Origin: an uncultured Ruminococcus sp.
GTDB taxonomy: Bacteria > Bacillota > Clostridia > Oscillospirales > CAG-272
DNA: 13,425 nucleotides
Assembly (NCBI GenBank): GCA_900551005.1
Contig: URUL01000055.1
Span: forward strand, 1 to 13,425
Direction of reading: 5' to 3'
Numbering within the stretch: the first letter of the stretch is position 1; each line of letters starts with the position of its first letter. Below, piece by piece: positions 7,485 through 13,425 of the stretch. The position numbers and the translations under genes were made by a program. The notes beneath the pieces are model-generated. The model did not search any database and was not told the DNA's origin. It worked only from the letters and a program-made list of their open reading frames with translations.

Positions 7485-7913
7485 TTATTTCTTAGCGGCT
7501 GTTTTCTTAGCACGCTTAGCGCCGTAAAGTGAACGGCTCTGATTGCGGTTGGCAACACCCTGTGTATCGAGCGTACCGCGGATAATATGGTAACGCACAC
7601 CAGGCAGGTCACGAACTCTTCCGCCTCTGATGAGGACTACAGAGTGCTCCTGAAGGTTATGTCCGATACCGGGAATATAGGTCGTAGCCTCGAGACCGTT
7701 TGTAAGTCTTACTCTGGCGATCTTACGAAGAGCAGAGTTCGGCTTCTTGGGAGTCGTGGTCGTAACCTTTGTGCAAACACCTCTCTTCTGAGGAGAGCTC
7801 TGGTCTGTGTACTCTTTCTTCAGAGAGTTGAAACCTGTCTGGAGAATAGGAGTCTTGGACTTGTAGGTGTTCTTTTCACGTCCGTTGCGAACAAGCTGGT
7901 TAAAGGTTGGCAT
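7485..7913 (-). CDS. rpsL: 30S ribosomal protein S12
   Basis: Decoding-centre protein at the 30S subunit interface that monitors codon-anticodon pairing. From the ATG at 7913 the product is 142 residues beginning MPTFNQLVR. An in-frame ATG at 7955 would add 14 residues foreign to the family. The chosen start has AAGGAGGTG at 7926-7918. Conserved blocks are SPQKRGVC, PKKPNSALRK (55-64), PGIGHNLQEHS and RGGRVRDLPGVRYH. The lysines and the PGIGHN/RVRDLPG regions where streptomycin-resistance changes are usually found look wild type. The lysine-rich tail is normal. It lies 87 bases after ybxF. Confidence 0.98.
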   Translation of the reverse strand: MPTFNQLVRNGREKNTYKSKTPILQTGFNSLKKEYTDQSSPQKRGVCTKVTTTTPKKPNSALRKIARVRLTNGLEATTYIPGIGHNLQEHSVVLIRGGRVRDLPGVRYHIIRGTLDTQGVANRNQSRSLYGAKRAKKTAAKK

Positions 7914-7917
7914 ATGG

Positions 7918-7926
7918 CACCTCCTT
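7918..7926 (-). promoter_or_regulatory. Ribosome binding site of rpsL
   Basis: AAGGAGGTG on the minus strand, nearly the full anti-16S complement, ends 4 bases before the ATG at 7913. It supports this start over the in-frame upstream ATG at 7955. Confidence 0.85.
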
Positions 7927-8000
7927 ACTTTTAAAATAAATAGATATATATACATCCGTATTCCGAGAAACGCACTTTTTCGCGGAAAGCGGTTGTAAGC

Positions 8001-8246
8001 TTATTTTAAGACGACGCAGACTGCACAGCCCACGTCTATTTCGCAGAGCTTTCCGAGCTCTTCCATCGTACGTGAGCAGTCAAATTCGACTCCTGCCTCA
8101 TTGCACAGCTCCTTCAGCATGGAAATAAGCTTCTCTTCTGCATCCGTCGCGGCAAACGCTTTTTTTGCGCTTCCGCCTTTGATAAGTTTCTTTGATTGAT
8201 TGAGGCCTGCTACATACACCGCAGGCAAAGGTATGTCGGATGACAT
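8001..8246 (-). CDS. ybxF: L7Ae-family K-turn binding protein (YbxF-like)
   Basis: A small RNA-binding protein of the L7Ae/L30e family; the Bacillus relative YbxF binds kink-turn RNA and lies in the same place between rpoC and rpsL. The 81 residues match that family's length of about 82. Visible are NQSKKLIKGGSAKKAFAA near the N-terminus (RNA-binding G and K residues), a central ATDAEEKLISML helix, and the C-terminal MEELGKLCEIDVGCAVCVVL, parallel to the family's KLGKACGIEVGAA block. It is the first gene after the operon promoter, with a modest AAGGA binding site 12 bases before the ATG. It carries five cysteines, more than I recall for the Bacillus protein. Its cellular role is not settled even in Bacillus. 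Confidence 0.92.
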   Translation of the reverse strand: MSSDIPLPAVYVAGLNQSKKLIKGGSAKKAFAATDAEEKLISMLKELCNEAGVEFDCSRTMEELGKLCEIDVGCAVCVVLK

Positions 8247-8340
8247 TTCAGAAAATTTTCCTTTCAGAATTATTCAGAATTATGTTTCATTATGCGAGGA
8301 CCTAAAACGGCATTATTTCACACATAATTACATATGATAT

Positions 8341-8369
8341 ACTATACCATGAAAATCTTGATTTGTCAA
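8341..8369 (-). promoter_or_regulatory. Sigma-A promoter of the ybxF-rpsL-rpsG-fusA-tuf operon
   Basis: Minus-strand TTGACA (8369-8364), a 17-base spacer, and TATAGT (8346-8341). The surroundings are AT-rich. The start site would be near 8334, leaving a leader of about 88 bases before ybxF. It is the strongest promoter in the rpoC-ybxF gap and shows that the str operon has its own start. Confidence 0.93.
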
Positions 8370-8613
8370 CGAATTTTTCAATATTTTTGCCACTTTTTTA
8401 TCTTTTCACGCACATATGCAGGGCAAGGAGCGACAAATGTGCATTTTGGCGGGATATACCCTGCTCTGCAAAGCAAAAAAACCGGCTCTGCACAAGAAAA
8501 GCCGCCATTTTCCGCCCGGCTCTGCCGAAAAGCTCCTGCTCTTTTTTCATATCATTTGCCATACTGCAGGTATGCTTTTTCGGCTTTATTTTCCTGCAAT
8601 GTAAAAGAACATC
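8370..8613. other. Gene-poor rpoC-ybxF spacer with short direct repeats
   Basis: The spacer between the operon promoter and the rpoC terminator is AT-rich at 8370-8420 and more GC-rich after that. A ten-base motif recurs on the plus strand as CCTGCTCTGC (8460-8469), CCGGCTCTGC (8482-8491) and CCGGCTCTGC (8516-8525). A short hairpin CATAC-TGCAG-GTATG lies near 8560-8575. A plus-strand frame 8437-8604 (55 residues) has AAGGAG six bases upstream but no recognisable domain, so I do not call it a gene. Confidence 0.5.
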
Positions 8614-8647
8614 AAAAAGAGAACTCCGCGAAGAAGTTCTCTTTTTG
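8614..8647 (-). terminator. Terminator after rpoC
   Basis: Minus-strand AAAAAGAGAACT (8646-8635) pairs with AGTTCTCTTTTT, with one offset, around a TTCGCG-containing loop. A TTTTT-rich 3' arm follows 9 bases after the rpoC stop. The A-rich and U-rich arms make it potentially bidirectional. It separates the rpoBC transcript from the str operon. Confidence 0.85.
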
Positions 8648-8655
8648 TTTTGAAA

Positions 8656-11600
8656 TCAGTTTGCGTTTTCAAGAGCCGCACGCGTTTCATAGGCTGCCGC
8701 CTGTGTGGTTGCAAATTCCGAATCGGATACGTTCTCCTTGCCGACTTCCCTGACCTCGATATTATTGTAAATATCAAGTCCCGTGCCGGCAGGAATGAGC
8801 TTACCGATAATAACATTTTCCTTGAGACCGATGAGATGGTCGATCTTGCCCTTGATGGCAGCTTCCGTGAGAACCTTTGTAGTCTCCTGGAAAGAAGCTG
8901 CGGAGAGGAAGGATTCCGTCTGCAGCGCTGCCTTCGTGATACCGAGGAGAACAGGTGTTGAGGTAGCGGGGCGGAGCGTCTTTTCTCCCGCCTCGATCCT
9001 TGCCTGTATCTTCTCGTTCTCTTCGGCAAATTCCGTGAGATCGATGATCGAACCCATGAGCAGATCGGTATCTCCGCCGTCCTCGATGCGCACCTTGCGC
9101 GTCATCTGGCGGGCGATAACCTCGATATGCTTGTCGTTGATCTCGATATCCTGCATGCGGTAAACACGCTGGATCTCGCGGATGATATAATCGTAAACGG
9201 CGGAAAGACCGTTGATCCTTGTAATGTCGGCAGGGCTCATATTGCCCTCTGTGAGAACATCACCGCGATTTACATAGGCACCGTCCTCGATGAGGATCCT
9301 GATGCCGTAAGGAATCGGATATACAACGTCCTCACCTGTCTCAGAGGAGGAAATAACGATATTTCTCGAACGCTTTGCATCCACAAAATGAGCAATACCG
9401 GAAACCTCCGAAACAGTCGCTGTTTTCTTCGGCTTGCGCGCCTCAAATACCTCCGTAACTCGCGGCAGACCCTGTGTGATATCGCTTCCCGCGATACCGC
9501 CCGTATGGAACGTACGCATCGTAAGCTGCGTACCGGGTTCACCTATGGACTGTGCCGCGATGATACCGACAGCTTCGCCTATGCTTACGGTCTTGCCCGT
9601 AGCAAGGTCAGAGCCGTAGCAATGAGCGCATACGCCGTATTTGCATTTACATTTGAGGATGGAACGAACGTAAACCTTTGTTATACCCGCATTGACAATT
9701 GCCTGTGCCTGCTCAAGCGTGAGCATATCTCCGGCGTGAGCGAGAACTTCACCGGTCTTGGGATCAGTCACATCATCGATGACAAATCTGCCCGGCAGTC
9801 TGCTTACGAGCGGCTCGATAACCTCATTGCCGTCTCCCATGACATCGGATACCCAGATACCCTCTGTCGTGCCGCAATCCTCTTCTCTTACGATAACATC
9901 CTGCGATACATCGACAAGACGTCTCGTAAGGTAACCGGAGTCGGCGGTCTTCAGAGCCGTATCGGAAAGCGATTTACGGGAGCCTCTTGCACCTGAGAAG
10001 TACTCAAGAACATTCATGCCTTCGCGGAAGTTGCTCTTGATCGGAATTTCCATCGTGCGACCGGTAGCAGAGAACATAAGTCCGCGCATACCGGCGAGCT
10101 GACGCATCTGGCTCATCGAGCCGCGGGCACCGGAGTCGCTCATCATATTGATAGGATTGTATCTGTCAAGACATTCCTGGAGAGCATCGGTAACATCCTT
10201 TGTCGTCTGCTCCCAAACGTTGATAACGCTCTTATAGCGCTCGTCTTCGGAAAGAAGACCGCGGCGGAAATCGCGAAGAATATGGTCAACCTTCTTCTCG
10301 GCTTCTGCTATAAGAACCTTCTTCTCGGCAGGAACAGTCATATCCGAAACAGATATGGAGATAGACGCCCTGGTAGAATATTTGAAGCCGTTTGCCTTTA
10401 TCGCGTCGAGAACACGGGCTGCAACGGCAGGACCGTGCTTTCTTATCGTTCTGTCAACGATCTGACCGAGCTGCTTCTTCTTCGTAGTGAACATGATTTC
10501 GAGGTCGAGCAGCTTTGAGGGATCGCTTCTGTCCACAAAACCGAGATCCTGTGGGATAGGAGCATTGAAAATAAGTCTGCCGAGAGTAGCATTGATAAGA
10601 CCCGTGTGCATAACGCCGTCTATCTCGCGCGAAACGCGGACCTTGATCGGTGCATGCATGCCGAGAAAACCGTTTGCATAAGCCATCATGGCTTCGTCAA
10701 AATCTCTGAATATGCTTCCCTCTCCGGGCTCGCCCGCGCGGTCTATGGTCAGGTAATAAGAACCGAGTACCATATCCTGAGAAGGAACCGTTACCGCTTT
10801 ACCGTCAACAGGCTTTAAAAAGTTGTTTGCGGAAAGCATGAGGAAGCGTGCCTCTGCCTGAGCTTCGCTGGAAAGCGGGATATGAACAGGCATCTGGTCG
10901 CCGTCAAAGTCGGCATTGAACGCCGAGCAAACAAGCGGATGGAGCTTGATCGCCCTTCCCTCTACGAGAACCGGCTCAAATGCCTGTATGGAAAGACGGT
11001 GAAGCGTAGGAGCACGGTTCAGAAGAACAGGATGGTCCTTGATAACCGTCTCAAGGGCGTCCCAGATCTCGGGGCTTGCCTTTTCCACTTTCTTCTTGGC
11101 ATCTTTTATATTGGATGCGCTCTGCGTTTCCACGAGGCGCTTCATAACGAACGGCTTGAAAAGCTCGAGAGCCATTTCCTTCGGCAGTCCGCACTGATAT
11201 ATCTTCAGCGAAGGACCTACGACGATAACGGAACGTCCGGAATAGTCGACACGCTTGCCGAGCAGGTTTTGACGGAAGCGTCCCTGCTTACCTCGGAGCA
11301 TCTCGGAAAGAGATTTGAGCGGACGGTTGCTTGATCCGCCTGTTACGGCCTTTCCGCGTCTGCCGTTATCGATAAGTGCGTCTACGGCTTCCTGAAGCAT
11401 ACGCTTCTCGTTTCTTATGATTATCTCAGGCGCATAGAGCTCCGTGAGCTTTTTGAGTCTGTTGTTTCTGTTGATAACTCGGCGATAGAGATCATTGATA
11501 TCGGTCGTGGCAAATCTGCCGCCGTCGAGCTGCACCATCGGACGGATATCCGGCGGAATAACGGGGATAACATCGAGTATCATCCATTCGGGACGGTTGC

Positions 11601-12255
11601 CCGACTTTCTGAATGCCTCGACGACCTCGAGTCTCTTGATAATGCGGAGCTTTTTCTGACCGCCTGCCGTATCCAGCTCTGCTTTGAGCTGCTCGGAAAG
11701 CTTTTCTATGTCTATTTCGCAGAGAAGCTCCTTGATCGCCTCGGCACCCATTCCTACGCGGAAATCGTTCTCGTATTTTTCATACATTTCGCGATATTCG
11801 CGTTCGGAAAGAAGCTGCATCTTCTCGAGAGGCGTATTGCCGGGATCGAGAACGATATACTGTGCGAAGTAAAGTACCTTCTCGAGAAGCCTCGGAGAAA
11901 GATCGAGAAGCAGACCTATACGAGAGGGTATGGCGCGGAAATACCATATATGCGATACGGGAGCTGCAAGCTCGATATGGCCCATTCGCTCGCGGCGTAC
12001 CTTTTTCGTTGTGACCTCAACGCCGCATTTCTCGCAGACTTTGCCCTTATAGCGGACTCTCTTGTACTTTCCGCAGAGACACTCCCAGTCCTTTGTCGGA
12101 CCGAAGATCTTTTCGCAGAAAAGACCGTCCTTCTCGGGGCGAAGCGTTCTGTAGTTAATGGTTTCCGGCTTTGTAACCTCGCCGCTTGACCAGCTTCTTA
12201 TCATTTCAGGGGACGCAAGTCCTATTTTTATAGAATTAAAAACCTGTTTTCCCAT
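8656..12255 (-). CDS. rpoC: DNA-directed RNA polymerase subunit beta'
   Basis: Largest RNA polymerase subunit, carrying the catalytic magnesium site. At 1199 residues it is full length for Bacillota. Seen in order are the N-terminal zinc site (C59, C61, C74, C77); the lid/rudder and RQNLLGKRVDYSGRSV block; catalytic NADFDGDQM (447-455) with D449, D451 and D453; the bridge-helix region; a second zinc site (C794, C869, C876, C879); and trigger-loop LTMRTFHTGG (911-920). It lacks the large trigger-loop insertion of Proteobacteria. Residue 456 is proline where I expect alanine. The start follows AAAGGGGG 9 bases upstream and 18 bases after rpoB. The sequence is clostridial throughout, matching the 3' but not the 5' part of the neighbouring rpoB. 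Confidence 0.99.
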   Translation of the reverse strand: MGKQVFNSIKIGLASPEMIRSWSSGEVTKPETINYRTLRPEKDGLFCEKIFGPTKDWECLCGKYKRVRYKGKVCEKCGVEVTTKKVRRERMGHIELAAPVSHIWYFRAIPSRIGLLLDLSPRLLEKVLYFAQYIVLDPGNTPLEKMQLLSEREYREMYEKYENDFRVGMGAEAIKELLCEIDIEKLSEQLKAELDTAGGQKKLRIIKRLEVVEAFRKSGNRPEWMILDVIPVIPPDIRPMVQLDGGRFATTDINDLYRRVINRNNRLKKLTELYAPEIIIRNEKRMLQEAVDALIDNGRRGKAVTGGSSNRPLKSLSEMLRGKQGRFRQNLLGKRVDYSGRSVIVVGPSLKIYQCGLPKEMALELFKPFVMKRLVETQSASNIKDAKKKVEKASPEIWDALETVIKDHPVLLNRAPTLHRLSIQAFEPVLVEGRAIKLHPLVCSAFNADFDGDQMPVHIPLSSEAQAEARFLMLSANNFLKPVDGKAVTVPSQDMVLGSYYLTIDRAGEPGEGSIFRDFDEAMMAYANGFLGMHAPIKVRVSREIDGVMHTGLINATLGRLIFNAPIPQDLGFVDRSDPSKLLDLEIMFTTKKKQLGQIVDRTIRKHGPAVAARVLDAIKANGFKYSTRASISISVSDMTVPAEKKVLIAEAEKKVDHILRDFRRGLLSEDERYKSVINVWEQTTKDVTDALQECLDRYNPINMMSDSGARGSMSQMRQLAGMRGLMFSATGRTMEIPIKSNFREGMNVLEYFSGARGSRKSLSDTALKTADSGYLTRRLVDVSQDVIVREEDCGTTEGIWVSDVMGDGNEVIEPLVSRLPGRFVIDDVTDPKTGEVLAHAGDMLTLEQAQAIVNAGITKVYVRSILKCKCKYGVCAHCYGSDLATGKTVSIGEAVGIIAAQSIGEPGTQLTMRTFHTGGIAGSDITQGLPRVTEVFEARKPKKTATVSEVSGIAHFVDAKRSRNIVISSSETGEDVVYPIPYGIRILIEDGAYVNRGDVLTEGNMSPADITRINGLSAVYDYIIREIQRVYRMQDIEINDKHIEVIARQMTRKVRIEDGGDTDLLMGSIIDLTEFAEENEKIQARIEAGEKTLRPATSTPVLLGITKAALQTESFLSAASFQETTKVLTEAAIKGKIDHLIGLKENVIIGKLIPAGTGLDIYNNIEVREVGKENVSDSEFATTQAAAYETRAALENAN

Positions 12256-12273
12256 TTTGCATTTCCCCCTTTC

Positions 12274-13425
12274 TTATTCCATATCGTCATCGTCGACGAA
12301 ATCTTCATCGTCGGCAAATTCTTCGTCATCGTAATCAAAATCGTCATCATCGTCATCTCCGCCCGCAAATTCCGATTCAGGATCGTCAATGATCGTGATG
12401 TGCTCATCATCATCTTCTCCCTCAACGGTTCTGCCGATATCATCAAGCGAAACGGTCGTAGGTGTATCGTCGAGATCGTCTCCGATGGAAGAAAGTGCGA
12501 TCTCCTCGCCGTTTTCATCGAGGACTCTGATATCAAGTGCCAGAGACTGAAGCTCTTTTACAAGCACGCGGAAGGATTCCGGCACGCCCGGAGTCGGTAT
12601 ATTCTGACCCTTTACGATTGCCTCGTATGCCTTTACACGTCCTGTGACATCGTCGCTCTTGACAGTAAGGATCTCCTGGAGCGTGTAAGCGGCACCGTAA
12701 GCCTCGAGTGCCCATACTTCCATTTCTCCGAAACGCTGTCCGCCGAACTGCGCCTTACCGCCGAGCGGCTGCTGCGTGATGAGCGAGTAGGGACCGATCG
12801 AACGGGCGTGCATCTTGTCGTCGATCATGTGGCCCAGTTTGAGCATGTAGGTCACGCCGACGGTGGCCGGCTGGTCGAAACGCTCGCCCGTCTCGCCGTT
12901 GTAGAGGTAGGTGCGGCCGCTGCGCGGGATACCTGCCTCGGCGGTATACTCGTTGATCTGGTCGAGCGAAGCGCCGTCGAAGATCGGCGTGGCGAACTTC
13001 ACGCCCAGCTCGCGGCCCGCCCAACCGCGCACGGCCTCGTAGATCTGGCCGAGGTTCATTCGCGAAGGTACGCCCAGCGGGTTCAGACAGATGTCGACGA
13101 TCGTACCGTCTTCCAGGAAGGGCATGTCCTCGTCGCGCACGATACGCGCCACGATACCCTTGTTGCCGTGACGGCCGGCCATCTTGTCGCCCACCTTCAG
13201 CTTGCGCTTCTTGGCGATGTAGACCTTGGCCATCTGGATGACGCCCGTCTGCGGCAGCTCGTCGCCGTTGGTGAGGTTGTACTTCTCGCGCTTGATCGCG
13301 GCGTCGGCCTTCTTCCACTCGATCGTATAGTTATAGATCGTAGCCTCGATCAGGGCGTTGACATGCTCGTCCGACGTCCAGCCGCACGATCCGAGATAGA
13401 GGAAACCCGTCGGAGCGCCCGTGCG
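12274..13425 (-). CDS. rpoB: DNA-directed RNA polymerase subunit beta, 3' part (partial, chimeric)
   Basis: The frame is open from the right edge, 64 codons above the internal ATG at 13233, to the TAA at 12274, giving 383 residues. It covers the conserved C-terminal third: GDKMAGRHGNKG (active-site lysines), NPLGVPSRMN, FATPIFDGA, KMHARSIGPYSL, QPLGGKAQFGGQRFGEMEVWALEA and the beta-beta' interface. It ends in an acidic tail of about 80 residues. From the window edge to about 12,777 the protein is Bacteroidota-like (WAGRELGVKFATPIFDGAS, GERFDQPATVGVTYMLKLGHM) and every Ile codon is ATC. From about 12,735 on it is clostridial (EAYGAAYTLQEILTVKSDDV, VPESFRVLVKELQSLALD) with ATA and ATT present. 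Gene identity is certain; contiguity with the rest of the window is doubtful. Confidence 0.95.
   Translation of the reverse strand, partial: RTGAPTGFLYLGSCGWTSDEHVNALIEATIYNYTIEWKKADAAIKREKYNLTNGDELPQTGVIQMAKVYIAKKRKLKVGDKMAGRHGNKGIVARIVRDEDMPFLEDGTIVDICLNPLGVPSRMNLGQIYEAVRGWAGRELGVKFATPIFDGASLDQINEYTAEAGIPRSGRTYLYNGETGERFDQPATVGVTYMLKLGHMIDDKMHARSIGPYSLITQQPLGGKAQFGGQRFGEMEVWALEAYGAAYTLQEILTVKSDDVTGRVKAYEAIVKGQNIPTPGVPESFRVLVKELQSLALDIRVLDENGEEIALSSIGDDLDDTPTTVSLDDIGRTVEGEDDDEHITIIDDPESEFAGGDDDDDDFDYDDEEFADDEDFVDDDDME
12735..12777 (-). other. Taxonomic junction inside rpoB
   Basis: The stretch encodes TQQPLGGKAQFGGQR, nearly invariant across bacterial RpoB. Upstream codons are GC-ending and Bacteroidota-like; downstream codons and residues are clostridial. 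The shared sequence hides the exact crossover. The frame is intact across it. An assembly join on shared k-mers is the simplest reading. Confidence 0.75.

Noticed and set aside
9127..9996. 289-codon plus-strand frame antisense to rpoC
   Set aside because: The same codon-bias shadow of a conserved gene; no domain and no plausible start region.
12755..13318. 187-codon alternative minus-strand frame over rpoB
   Set aside because: A GC-rich, arginine-rich frame-shifted shadow of the true rpoB frame, caused by the high GC of the Bacteroidota-like segment.

Overview
The window is a housekeeping stretch of a Clostridia-type Bacillota genome (gut-type, probably Oscillospirales or a relative; the family is inferred). 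The evidence is S-box control of metK, an RFN element on an ECF riboflavin transporter, the gene order rpoB-rpoC-ybxF-rpsL-rpsG-fusA-tuf with the L7Ae-like gene, and clostridial protein sequences. Nearly every gene is on the minus strand. I found no mobile element, CRISPR array, tRNA or rRNA.

Layout from left to right. At 1-249 is the C-terminal end of a plus-strand DHHW/AlgX-like SGNH-fold protein, followed by its terminator. At 310-680 is a plus-strand stretch without a convincing gene. It contains strong hairpins and ends in its own terminator, so it may encode an unidentified structured RNA. At 689-2080 is metK with a consensus sigma-A promoter, a SAM-I riboswitch and an intrinsic terminator. 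At 2088-3332 is a two-gene unit, an ECF S component (RibU) followed by a COG2426-type membrane protein, under an FMN riboswitch that appears to act on translation. At 3376-8369 is the str-type operon ybxF-rpsL-rpsG-fusA-tuf, with a consensus promoter at its head and a terminator after tuf. At 8614-13425 are rpoC and the 3' part of rpoB, with a terminator after rpoC. The transcription and translation genes therefore form two adjacent units read in the same direction.

The most notable anomaly is at the right edge. From about 12,777 to the end, the rpoB reading frame is GC-richer and encodes a Bacteroidota-type RpoB. From about 12,735 downwards it is clostridial RpoB. The reading frame is unbroken, and the switch lies inside one of the most conserved stretches of the gene. 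I read this as a metagenome assembly chimera, with homologous recombination as the less likely alternative.

I did not find an undescribed biological system here. The best leads are the candidate RNA at 310-680, the FMN-controlled RibU/COG2426 pair and the rpoB junction.
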